This document shows, in pieces, positions 1-7,564 of a stretch of DNA of 64,000 nt (positions are counted from its first letter, which is position 1; the number at the start of each line of letters is the position of its first letter). Origin of the DNA: Methylobacterium gnaphalii (lineage in GTDB: Bacteria; Pseudomonadota; Alphaproteobacteria; Rhizobiales; Beijerinckiaceae); NCBI RefSeq assembly GCF_007992215.1, contig NZ_BJZV01000002.1, positions 62,001 through 126,000 of the forward strand, in the 5' to 3' direction. Below the pieces are notes generated by a model. The model was not told where the DNA came from, did not search any database, and saw only the letters and a program-made list of their open reading frames with translations. The translations under genes were made by a program, and so were the position numbers.

Positions 1-1
1 C

Positions 2-262
2 ACGGTTCTCGCGCCGGCGGCACACGCTCGCGACGGTATCAGTGCCGGCGGTGCCGCAGCCCTCGGCGTGCTCGGCGGCCTAGCCGTCGGCGGTGCCATC
101 GCCGCGTCGAACGACGCCTATTATCCCGGACGGCCGGTCTATCGTGCGCCCCGTCCCGTCTATGTCGAGGAAGATGTCGGCCCGGTCTGCCACTTCGAGC
201 GTCGCCGCATCATCGATCCCTACGGCGACGTCTATTTCCGCCGAGTCCGCGTCTGCGAATGA
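2..262 (+). CDS. Partial exported hypothetical protein (5' end outside window)
   Basis: The reading frame is open from the first bases and ends in a TGA, so the gene begins upstream of the window. The visible part starts with the tail of a signal peptide (LAPAAHA), followed by a Gly/Ala-rich hydrophobic stretch, a Pro/Tyr/Arg-rich linker with PVYRAPRPVYV, and a short C-terminal block with two Cys (VCHFERRR ... VRVCE). This resembles small glycine-zipper-type exported proteins common in Rhizobiales, but I cannot name a function. A hairpin terminator follows directly. Confidence 0.7.
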   Translation, partial: TVLAPAAHARDGISAGGAAALGVLGGLAVGGAIAASNDAYYPGRPVYRAPRPVYVEEDVGPVCHFERRRIIDPYGDVYFRRVRVCE

Positions 263-284
263 GTCAGCTTTCTTGAGTGCGATG

Positions 285-317
285 GCCCGGCCGGCACCCG
301 CCGAGCCGGGCTTTTTT
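285..317 (+). terminator. Rho-independent terminator
   Basis: Arms GCCCGGC (285-291) and GCCGGGC (305-311) are followed by a run of T (312-317). It lies about 20 bases after the stop of the partial gene at 2-262. Confidence 0.7.
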
Positions 318-448
318 GTGCGCGTTCACCGGCATTGCCTTTGACGGACGCCGCTTACCGGTCGCTCAAGGCGAACCGGCTCTGGCCTGCTGGGTTTCCG
401 TTGGTAAGCCGAGGGCTGCCAGGCCCGCTACCATTAGAGGAGCCATCC

Positions 449-646
449 TTGACCCAGCCCAAGACTGATACCGTGAGGCGCACCGAGGACGGAGACACGA
501 ATGTCGAGCAGCAGCATCCTGGGCTGCACACCCCCGTCCGCAGCGGGCCGCAGAAGGTCCAGAGCGACCGGGCCCTAGAGGCTGATCGGAACGTCACCGT
601 GCCCCGATCGAAGCCTGCCGACGATGAGGGCAAGGATGACAGGTAG
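449..646 (+). CDS. Small hydrophilic hypothetical protein
   Basis: This is a 65-residue protein if translation starts at the TTG at 449, which has a good ribosome-binding site (AGAGGAG) about 7 bases upstream. A longer form from 335 has no comparable site. The product is very polar (Thr, Gln, Arg, Asp, Lys), with no hydrophobic segment and probably little fixed structure; it ends in DDEGKDDR. I do not recognise it. The start codon and even the reality of the gene are uncertain, since it is short and lacks a known family. Confidence 0.4.
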   Translation: MTQPKTDTVRRTEDGDTNVEQQHPGLHTPVRSGPQKVQSDRALEADRNVTVPRSKPADDEGKDDR

Positions 647-706
647 CCGCTGAGTCGTCGTACGGGCCGGCACGGTCGGTATGAGAACCTGCCGCGCCGG
701 CTCAGA

Positions 707-919
707 TCAATGCGGCGCGAACGGCCCCGGATTGGAACTCGGAGCCGGTTTGGGCTCGGGCTTGCGGGTCTCTTCGGACTGCAGCTTCTGCCCGTCGACC
801 GGACGGCTCGCGGCATCGTCCTGGCCAGGCCGTTCTCTCTCGGGCTCGCTCCGCCCGACTTTGTCGTCGTGCTCCTCGATCAACTCTTCCGCACTATCCC
901 GGTCGCGCTCGCGATCCAT
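707..919 (-). CDS. Small hydrophilic hypothetical protein
   Basis: This 70-residue protein is rich in Asp, Glu, Arg and Pro. The start ATG is preceded by AGGAG at ideal spacing, which supports real translation. The N-terminal half (MDRERDRDSAEELIEEHDDK) is charged and likely helical; the C-terminal half is Pro-rich and likely disordered. There is no signal peptide or membrane segment. It is similar in style to the small acidic/basic proteins frequent in Methylobacterium genomes. Function is unknown. Confidence 0.5.
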   Translation of the reverse strand: MDRERDRDSAEELIEEHDDKVGRSEPERERPGQDDAASRPVDGQKLQSEETRKPEPKPAPSSNPGPFAPH

Positions 920-1093
920 CGCTCATCTCCTCATGTCCACGGGACGAACGGTCGGGAAGGCATTCGGTTTCCCATGTTCATCGGCGTGACGGCGACGGTG
1001 TCTCGGGCTGGCCTCCACGCTGTTCGTCGCCGTGAACAATCCACAATCGGCGTGGTTCTCCAGGGCAACCAACCCATTCAGGAGAAACGCACC

Positions 1094-1378
1094 ATGCGGA
1101 TCACGACCATCGCAGCCGCCGCCTCGCTCGCTCTTGCTCTGACCAGCGCGGCCTGGGCCCAAGGCGCCCCCGGCGGCAACGGGTCAGGCGGCAACGTCAC
1201 GGGCGGTTCCACGACGAAGTCCTCCACCTCCGAGCCGGGTAATGTGCCGGGCAACGGACGGGCTACGGGGAGCAGCAACGGTGCGGGCACCGGTATGAAG
1301 GGCACGACCGGCGGCTCACCGGCCTCGAGCGGTGCGAGTGGCACGGGAACATCCGGCGGTTCCGCTGGCGGTCGCTGA
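1094..1378 (+). CDS. Exported Gly/Ser/Thr-rich low-complexity protein
   Basis: This 94-residue protein starts at 1094, behind an AGGAGA ribosome-binding site. Residues 1-23 form a clear signal peptide ending in AWAQ. The mature part is almost entirely Gly, Ser, Thr, Asn and Ala, with repeats such as GGNGSGGN and GTGTSGG, and has no Cys or aromatic residues after the signal. It is likely a disordered periplasmic or surface protein. Function is unknown. A strong terminator follows 25 bases after the stop. Confidence 0.6.
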   Translation: MRITTIAAAASLALALTSAAWAQGAPGGNGSGGNVTGGSTTKSSTSEPGNVPGNGRATGSSNGAGTGMKGTTGGSPASSGASGTGTSGGSAGGR

Positions 1379-1404
1379 GCGCGGCGGTACTCACTGCACT
1401 TGCG

Positions 1405-1431
1405 AAGGGCCGGGATCTCCCGGCCCTTTTT
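1405..1431 (+). terminator. Rho-independent terminator
   Basis: Arms AAGGGCCGGGA (1405-1415) and TCCCGGCCCTT (1418-1428) are followed by T residues, just after the Gly-rich exported gene. Confidence 0.75.
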
Positions 1432-1559
1432 GCTGGGCGTTGCCCTGGTTTGCGGTAGGCTGGATTGGCTCGGCTGGCCCGCAACGTGAGGCGTCAGCAT
1501 CAGCCAAAGGCGTCCGGAGCGGCGACGATCGGCGCGAACACTCCGACGGTTCTGCTGAT

Positions 1560-1952
1560 TCAGGCTGGGAGCGGCCGCGGCTTCCCCTCATCATCGATCG
1601 CGACGAACACGAAGGTCGCCGCGGTGACCTTTTCGCGAACCTGCGTGCGGAAGCGACGGGCCCAGGCCTCGACCTCGATCGTCATCGAGGTGCGGCCGAC
1701 GCGACCGATGCGCGTATAGACGCAGAGTACGTCGCCCACATGCACCGGGCGGATGAAGGTCATCGCGTCGAGGGCAACTGTAACCACCCTGCCCTGCGCG
1801 CGGTCGACGCCGGCGATGCCGCCGGCCTGGTCCATCTGTGAGAGAACCCAGCCACCGAAGATATCGCCGTTGGCGTTGGTGTCGGCGGGCATTGCGATGG
1901 TGCGGACGGTGAGCTCGCCCTTCGGCTCGGTCTCGACAACCGCCTCATCCAT
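1560..1952 (-). CDS. Acyl-CoA thioesterase, YciA-like hotdog fold
   Basis: At 130 residues this is the usual size for a single-hotdog YciA-type acyl-CoA thioesterase, which hydrolyses acyl-CoA to free acid and CoA in the cytoplasm. The family signature is visible near residues 22-48 (PADTNANGDIFGGW then SQMDQAGG), with the Asn-Gly-Asp-x-Phe-Gly-Gly turn and the conserved Asp on the central helix. The later strands (DAMTFIRPVHVGDVLCVY, VGRTSMTIEVEAW) also match. It appears to be a stand-alone gene with unrelated neighbours. Substrate specificity cannot be read from the sequence. Confidence 0.88.
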   Translation of the reverse strand: MDEAVVETEPKGELTVRTIAMPADTNANGDIFGGWVLSQMDQAGGIAGVDRAQGRVVTVALDAMTFIRPVHVGDVLCVYTRIGRVGRTSMTIEVEAWARRFRTQVREKVTAATFVFVAIDDEGKPRPLPA

Positions 1953-2026
1953 CGACGCTTTCCCCCGATTCGATTGCGTGTCCTTTATGCTTCGCGCGGT
2001 CGACCGGGTCCAGTTGGCGAAGGCTC

Positions 2027-2599
2027 CTAGAAGAAGCGCTCCTTGATCACGATGGTGTCGCCCGGACGCACGGGATAGCTCATCGGCACGATGCCGTTGA
2101 CGAGGCCGCCCGGCCCCTCGCGCGTCAGCACGGCGTAATCCCGCGCCGCCCTCGCCCCGAAGCCGGCAGCGATGGCAACCGCCGTCTCCACCGTCATGCC
2201 GTTGACGTACTGGTACTGACCCGAGGTCGTGACCTCGCCGAGGATGTAGAACGGCCGGTAGGCGTCGATTTCGACGGTCACATGCGGCTCGCGCAGGAAG
2301 CCGTTCGAAAGCCTGCTCTCGATCAGCCGCGCGGCCTGCGCGGTCGTCTGGCCGCCGACCTGGACGGTCCCGACCAGCGGCAGCGCCACGCGGCCACCGC
2401 CATCGACGGCGTAGATATTCGAGAGATTGTCCTGACCGAAAACGATGATGCGCAGCTTGTCGCCCGCCGAAAGCGTGTAGTGGGCGGCGATGGAGCCGGT
2501 GCCGGTGGAGTCGAGCTCATTCGTCCGGAAGTCCGGGCGCAGGCAGCCTCCGAGCGCCAGCGTGGACGCGAGAGCCAGGATCAGTGCTCGCCGGTTCAT
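2027..2599 (-). CDS. Polysaccharide export outer-membrane lipoprotein (Wza/GumB-like)
   Basis: This 190-residue lipoprotein has the lipobox LALGGC, with Cys19 as the predicted lipidated residue. A polysaccharide-export domain follows (about 40-115, including GDKLRIIVFGQDNL and VGGQTTAQAARLIESRL), then one SLBB-like domain (about 118-170, FYILGEVTTSGQYQY). Proteins of this family form the outer-membrane channel for capsule or exopolysaccharide. This is the short GumB-like type rather than full-length Wza. It is divergent from the Wzz/GumC-like gene at 2785, with which it would form the export machinery. Confidence 0.9.
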   Translation of the reverse strand: MNRRALILALASTLALGGCLRPDFRTNELDSTGTGSIAAHYTLSAGDKLRIIVFGQDNLSNIYAVDGGGRVALPLVGTVQVGGQTTAQAARLIESRLSNGFLREPHVTVEIDAYRPFYILGEVTTSGQYQYVNGMTVETAVAIAAGFGARAARDYAVLTREGPGGLVNGIVPMSYPVRPGDTIVIKERFF

Positions 2600-2784
2600 G
2601 CGATACGCCGTCGTTACGAAATGACTGACCCGGCTTTACGGCGATATGGTTAATGAAAGCTGACGTCCTGCTTGCGCAGGCAGTCATAATGAGCGGGCTT
2701 AACTGTCAGTAAACCATGGTGAGCCTTATTGGTTAAGCGGGCCTCCGGGCTCCCGAAGTCTTGCCTTGCGTAAAGACGGTTGCC

Positions 2785-5076
2785 ATGCCTCGTCGCTCCT
2801 CGACCATCGATCCCTCGCCGCACTTGGCCTATCCGCCCTCGGCGCGGGACGGGCTGACGCTGTCGCAGGTCGCCCCGATCCTGAGGCGGTCCTGGGCCTG
2901 GATCCTGATCCCGACCGTGCTGGTCGCGGCCGGCGCGGGCGTCTTCGTGCAGGTCGTCCCTCCTCGCTACACGGCGGAATCCAAGATCCTGCTCGAGACC
3001 CGGGACCCGTCCTTCGCTCGCACAGCGACCGAACGCGGCGACCAGGCTCAGCCGATCGACGAGCAGGCCGTGGCGAGCCAGGTCCAGGTGGTGATGTCGC
3101 GCGACCTCGCCCGGCAGGCGGTGCGCAGGCTCGGTCTCGTCGGCAATCCCGAATTCGATCCGACGGCCGGCGAGCCCGGCCCGATCCGGCGCCTGCTGAT
3201 GCTGGCGGGCCTGAGCAAGCCGGCCCTCGACGCGAAGCCCGAGGATCGCGTTCTCGACACCTATTTCGACCGGCTGCTGGTCTACCCGGCCGGCAAATCC
3301 CGTATCCTGCAGGTCGAATTCAAGTCGGGCGATCCGGAACTCGCCGCCAGGGCCGCGAACACCATTTCCGAACTCTACATCGCCTCGCTCGAGGCCGCGA
3401 AGGTCGACACCGCGCGCTATGCGTCGACTTGGCTCGGCAGCAACATTGACACCCTCCGCGCGCGCGTCGCCGACGCCGAGGCGAAGGTCGAAGCCTACCG
3501 CGCCAAGAACGGTCTGATCGGCTCGGCCAACACCTCCGGCACTTCGCTGAGCGGCCAGCAGCTCGGCGAATTGTCGAGCCAGCTCTCGCAGGCCCGCACC
3601 ATCAAGGCCGACCTCAGCGGTCGCGTGAAGGTGCTCAAGGAGATGATCAAGGAAGGCCGCGCCTTCGAGATCCCCGATGTCGCCAACAACGAGCTGATCC
3701 GCCGCACGGTCGAGAGCCGGATGACGCTGCGCGCCCAGCTCGCCCTCGAATCCCGGACGCTGCTTCCGGCGCATCCGCGCATCAAGGAGCTGACTGCGCA
3801 GGTCGAGGATCTCGACGCCCAGATCAAGGCCGCCGCCGAGCGCATCGTGCGCACGCTGGAGAACGACGCCAAGATCGCCGGTGCCCGCGTCGACAGCCTC
3901 CAGGTTGCGGTACAGGGCCAGAGCGACGTCGTCGCCAAGGGCAATTCCAGCGAGATCCAGCTCCGCGCCCTGGAGCGCGAGGCCAAGGTGCAGCGCGAGC
4001 AGCTCGAATCCTACCTCTCGCGCTATCGCGAGGCTGCCGCGCGCGATGGCGAGAGCGCGACGCCGGCCGATGCCCGGATCGTGTCGCGGGCGATGGTGCC
4101 GGAGCTGCCCTCCTTCCCGAAGAAAATCCCGATCGTCGGCTTCGCCTCGATCCTGACGCTGATGCTCGCCATCGCCGCCGTGCTCGGCCGCCACCTGCTC
4201 GCCACGCCGGAGGATCACCTCGACTGGCAGGCCGCCCCAGGCGGTCCGGGCCGTGACCCGTCAAGCCCGATGGGGCGCGCCGCCGACCGCAACGACTATC
4301 CCGAGCCGATGCCGCCCCGGGGTCGCCGTGAGCCGCCCCGCATCGTTCCCGCCTTCGGCAGCTTCGAAGCACCGGTCGCCGCCCAGGCCGCCTTTCCGCG
4401 GCTCGTCGCCGAGGCACCCGCTCCGCGCACCGGCGAGGCGCGTCCGCAGGCTCAGCCCGCCGCGGCACAGGACGACCGCTACGCCCTGCAGGCCCTGATC
4501 GACCGGCTCGACACGACGACCAGCCAGGGTGGCCGCTGTGTTCTCGTGATCGAGACCACCGAGCCGGCCGCTGTCACGGACGGCCTCGCCTCCGGTCTCG
4601 TCCGTGCCCTCGCGCCCCGCGCCTCGACCCTGCTCGTGGATGTCGGCGGCGAGCCGACCGGCCGTGGCCAGCCGGGCTTGACCGATCTCGTCGTCGGCGA
4701 GGCCGCCTTCCTCGACGTGATCCACCGCGTCGCGGGCTCGCGTCACCATGCGATCCGTACTGGCCTCGCCGACCGATCGGTGCTGCTCGACGAGCCGCAC
4801 GGCCTCGCCATCGCCCTCAACGCCATGGTGCAGGCCTATGACTGGGTGATTTGCCGCCTCGTCGCGCCGACGGCCGAGCCAGCCGACGATCTGGTCTCCG
4901 CTCTTTCGGCCTGCATGGACTCGGTGGTGATCGCCTCCGACGCCGAGCCGGACGATGCCGGCCTCGTTGCCCTGTACGGCCTCGCTACCGAGGCCGGCGC
5001 GGGACAGGTGCTCGTTGCCCGAGGCCCGCTCGCTGAAGCAGCCGAGACGCAGATGGAGCTGCGCCTGTCGGCCTGA
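2785..5076 (+). CDS. Exopolysaccharide chain-length/transport protein (Wzz/GumC family) with degenerate kinase domain
   Basis: This 763-residue inner-membrane protein starts at ATG 2785; an in-frame TTG at 2761 is an alternative, and neither has a strong ribosome-binding site. A Wzz domain has its first membrane segment near residues 40-62 (WAWILIPTVLVAAGAGVFV). Long periplasmic coiled coil occupies about 190-420, and a second membrane segment lies near 450-470 (ILTLMLAIAAVLG). After a Pro/Arg-rich linker, the C-terminal ~270 residues resemble a BY-kinase P-loop fold (CVLVIETTEPA, STLLVDVGGEP), but no GKS/T Walker A is present. Kinase activity is therefore unlikely. It acts with the divergent Wza-like lipoprotein. 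Confidence 0.85.
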   Translation: MPRRSSTIDPSPHLAYPPSARDGLTLSQVAPILRRSWAWILIPTVLVAAGAGVFVQVVPPRYTAESKILLETRDPSFARTATERGDQAQPIDEQAVASQVQVVMSRDLARQAVRRLGLVGNPEFDPTAGEPGPIRRLLMLAGLSKPALDAKPEDRVLDTYFDRLLVYPAGKSRILQVEFKSGDPELAARAANTISELYIASLEAAKVDTARYASTWLGSNIDTLRARVADAEAKVEAYRAKNGLIGSANTSGTSLSGQQLGELSSQLSQARTIKADLSGRVKVLKEMIKEGRAFEIPDVANNELIRRTVESRMTLRAQLALESRTLLPAHPRIKELTAQVEDLDAQIKAAAERIVRTLENDAKIAGARVDSLQVAVQGQSDVVAKGNSSEIQLRALEREAKVQREQLESYLSRYREAAARDGESATPADARIVSRAMVPELPSFPKKIPIVGFASILTLMLAIAAVLGRHLLATPEDHLDWQAAPGGPGRDPSSPMGRAADRNDYPEPMPPRGRREPPRIVPAFGSFEAPVAAQAAFPRLVAEAPAPRTGEARPQAQPAAAQDDRYALQALIDRLDTTTSQGGRCVLVIETTEPAAVTDGLASGLVRALAPRASTLLVDVGGEPTGRGQPGLTDLVVGEAAFLDVIHRVAGSRHHAIRTGLADRSVLLDEPHGLAIALNAMVQAYDWVICRLVAPTAEPADDLVSALSACMDSVVIASDAEPDDAGLVALYGLATEAGAGQVLVARGPLAEAAETQMELRLSA

Positions 5077-5080
5077 GACT

Positions 5081-6274
5081 TTATGAACGCCGCAGTGCCC
5101 GCAGGCGGCTCACCGCCTGCCACAGGCGCGGCGAACGCTTGATGCGGCGCTTCAGTCGCAAGGCCGCGTCCGTCGCTTGCGCGAAGAGGTGCCCGCGCAG
5201 GGTCACCGGGATCAGCACCTCGACGAGCTCGATGGTTTCGTCGCAGATGCTGGACTTGTAGCGCGCCTCGCCGACGCCGAGGTCGAAGGCGCGGCGCCCG
5301 GCACTGGTCTGCTGGTTGATCAGGTGGTGCAGCAGCAGGTCGCCGGGGCTGAAGCGACCGATCTCGGGATCGGGGTCGAACGAGGTCCACATCCCGCTGA
5401 AGCGGTTGTCGTTGATGGCGCCGCCGAAGGTCGCGAGCACGCGCCCGTCATTCTTTGCGATCAGCGCGTGCAGCTCGATCGCCGGGCGCGCTTGGCCCGG
5501 AGCGGTGGCGGCGGCAATGAAGCGTCTGACATCGTCGTCGGCGTAAGGGTTGGCGATGCCCATCATGGTGAAGCGCGAGCGCTTCTGTTCGTAGAAGGCA
5601 TCGAGGATCGCGACGATGGTCTCGGGGGTCGTCGCCTGGACGTAGTCCACGGGGCCGAGTGCCTCGACGAGTTTGCGCTCCTTGGCGCGAAGCTTCTTGC
5701 GGGCGTCGCCGCTGAAGGCGCGTTTCACCGTGGCTTCGGCGTCGGGGCCGAGCATGAGGCCATAGGCGTCGCTGGCGCAGGGGGCGCCCTTGGTGCTCAG
5801 TGGGTTGGCGATGCCGTCCCAGAAGCGTGGCTGGTGGTCGAGGGCATAGGCATCGATTCCCGCTTCGCGGCCCGCCGCTACAAGCGCGGCCTCGACCTCC
5901 TCTGCGAACAGCCCCGCCGCCTGTCGCGAGGCATAGAGCGGCATGTGGTAGTTCGCGTGCTTGGCGCCCGCGACCCGCGCGACTGTGAGCCCGCGCATCC
6001 GCGAGAGCAGCAGCGGCAGCAGCATCGCCGGCCGCCCGGCCTCATCTCGCAGCACGAGGACGCGCAGGCGATCCTGCACCTCGAGCCCTCGTACGAAGGA
6101 GGCGACCCAGTCGAAGCGCTGATACGGCGTCGCGAGGGCATCCGGCGCGGTCTCCATGCCGCGCCAGAGCGCTTCGACGCTCGCGAGGTCGACGAAGACT
6201 TCCGCCTTCAGGCCGCCGCACATGCTGTCACGGATCATGCCCGCACTCGTCAGGTCCTGTGCCAGACTCGTCAT
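5081..6274 (-). CDS. GNAT-family acetyltransferase, CelD/BcsL-like (Acetyltransf_6)
   Basis: This cytoplasmic protein of about 397 residues belongs to the family often annotated as cellulose-biosynthesis CelD-like GNAT. Supporting segments are ALWRGMETAPDALATPYQRFDW near the N-terminus, the central FYEQKRSRFTMMG, and the acyl-CoA-binding-like region GRVLATFGGAINDNRFSGMW followed by FSPGDLLLHHLI and RRAFDLGVGEARYKSSIC. The start is placed at ATG 6274; ATG 6295, seven codons upstream, is also plausible. It lies convergent to the GumC-like gene and divergent from a polysaccharide deacetylase, so it probably acetylates or otherwise modifies an exopolysaccharide precursor. The substrate is unknown. 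Confidence 0.75.
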   Translation of the reverse strand: MTSLAQDLTSAGMIRDSMCGGLKAEVFVDLASVEALWRGMETAPDALATPYQRFDWVASFVRGLEVQDRLRVLVLRDEAGRPAMLLPLLLSRMRGLTVARVAGAKHANYHMPLYASRQAAGLFAEEVEAALVAAGREAGIDAYALDHQPRFWDGIANPLSTKGAPCASDAYGLMLGPDAEATVKRAFSGDARKKLRAKERKLVEALGPVDYVQATTPETIVAILDAFYEQKRSRFTMMGIANPYADDDVRRFIAAATAPGQARPAIELHALIAKNDGRVLATFGGAINDNRFSGMWTSFDPDPEIGRFSPGDLLLHHLINQQTSAGRRAFDLGVGEARYKSSICDETIELVEVLIPVTLRGHLFAQATDAALRLKRRIKRSPRLWQAVSRLRALRRS

Positions 6275-6460
6275 CGACCCGCCCTCGCCGACCATCCCTC
6301 GTTCCCGGTCCTGTCCGGATAGCTCTCGAGAGTTGAACTCCGGATTGAAGCAACCCGATCCTCCGGGAACCGTCACTGACGATCTCGCCGGATGGGTAAC
6401 GAAAGCTTGTGCACTCGACCGCTAGCGTCGCTGCCGGATCTCCGTCCGCAGGGCTCACCG

Positions 6461-7531
6461 ATGCTGTCGTCGCGAAACCGTCACCGGCTGTTCAAGGCGG
6501 GATTCTCGGCCGTGTCGCTCGTCGGGGCAGATCGCTGGCTGGCGCCGGCTGCGCGTGGACGCGGGCTGATCCTGACCTTCCATCACGTCCGCCCCGAGGC
6601 ACCGGCGCCCTACGCGCCGAACGGGCTGCTCGCCATCACCCCGGACTTTCTCCATCGCACGCTGACGCTTCTGCGAGCGCGCGGGTTCGAGCTGATCGGT
6701 CTCGACGACGTTCCGGCACGGCTGAGCGATCCGGCGCCAAAGGCTCCCTTCGCCGTCCTCACCTTTGACGATGGCTATCGCGACAACGTCGCATTCGCTG
6801 CACCGGTGCTCGCGCACCATGGCGCGCCTTGGACGCTTTACGTCGCGAGCGATTTCGCGGAGGGGCGCGGCCGGCTCTGGTGGATCGAGTTGGAGCGCGC
6901 CATCGGCCGTCTCGACCGCGTGCGCCTCTCGCCCGAGGAGACCGGAGGGTTCGCAATCGATCTGCCGGCGCGTGATGCCGCGGAGAAGTCGGCCGCCTTC
7001 GACGTGATCTATCGGCTCCTGCGGTCAGCCCCGGAAGACCGCCTGCTCGCGACGATTGCAGTGCTCTGCGAGCAGGCCGGATTCCCGCCGGGACAGATCG
7101 CCGAAGAGCTTTGCCTGTCATGGGACGAGCTGCGCGCGCTGGCCGCCGATCCCGCTGTGACGATCGGTGCCCACACGATCAGTCACCCGATGCTCGCCAA
7201 GCACGACCTGATGTTCGCACGGCGCGAGATCGCTGAGAGCCGCGACCGGATCGCATCGCAGCTCGGCCGTGAGATCCGCCATCTGTCCTTCCCGGTGGGC
7301 GACCCGACCTCGGCGGGGCCACGCGAATTCGCCATCGCGCGAGAGCTAGGCTTCGCGACCGCGGTGACGACGCGGCCGGGCCACCTCTTCGCCGACCATG
7401 CGGGCCACCTCCACGCGCTGCCGCGGGTGTCGATCAATGGCCTGCATCAGACTGACGCGGCGCTGGCGAGCCTGATCTCGGGCGTGCCATTCCTGGTCTG
7501 GAACCGCGGCCGACGGGTCAATGTCGGCTGA
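6461..7531 (+). CDS. Polysaccharide deacetylase family protein (NodB-like)
   Basis: This 356-residue protein starts at ATG 6461 behind CAGGG. The carbohydrate esterase family 4 metal site is visible: TFDDGY near residue 105 supplies the catalytic and metal-binding Asp pair, and HTISHPML near residue 240 supplies the two metal His. An N-terminal TFHHVRPE motif is typical of the family. These enzymes remove acetyl groups from N-acetylated sugars in exopolysaccharide or peptidoglycan. There is no convincing signal peptide, which fits action on a cytoplasmic-face intermediate or non-classical export. Its neighbours are the GNAT and Wza/GumC genes. Confidence 0.88.
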   Translation: MLSSRNRHRLFKAGFSAVSLVGADRWLAPAARGRGLILTFHHVRPEAPAPYAPNGLLAITPDFLHRTLTLLRARGFELIGLDDVPARLSDPAPKAPFAVLTFDDGYRDNVAFAAPVLAHHGAPWTLYVASDFAEGRGRLWWIELERAIGRLDRVRLSPEETGGFAIDLPARDAAEKSAAFDVIYRLLRSAPEDRLLATIAVLCEQAGFPPGQIAEELCLSWDELRALAADPAVTIGAHTISHPMLAKHDLMFARREIAESRDRIASQLGREIRHLSFPVGDPTSAGPREFAIARELGFATAVTTRPGHLFADHAGHLHALPRVSINGLHQTDAALASLISGVPFLVWNRGRRVNVG

Positions 7532-7564
7532 TGTGAGCACCGGCTGCCAACACCGCCGTCTCAT

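Noticed and set aside
2650..4218. Long minus-strand open frame opposite the GumC-like gene
   Set aside because: Translation is Arg/Asp/His-rich low-complexity typical of antisense frames in GC-rich genes; the plus frame has clear family motifs.
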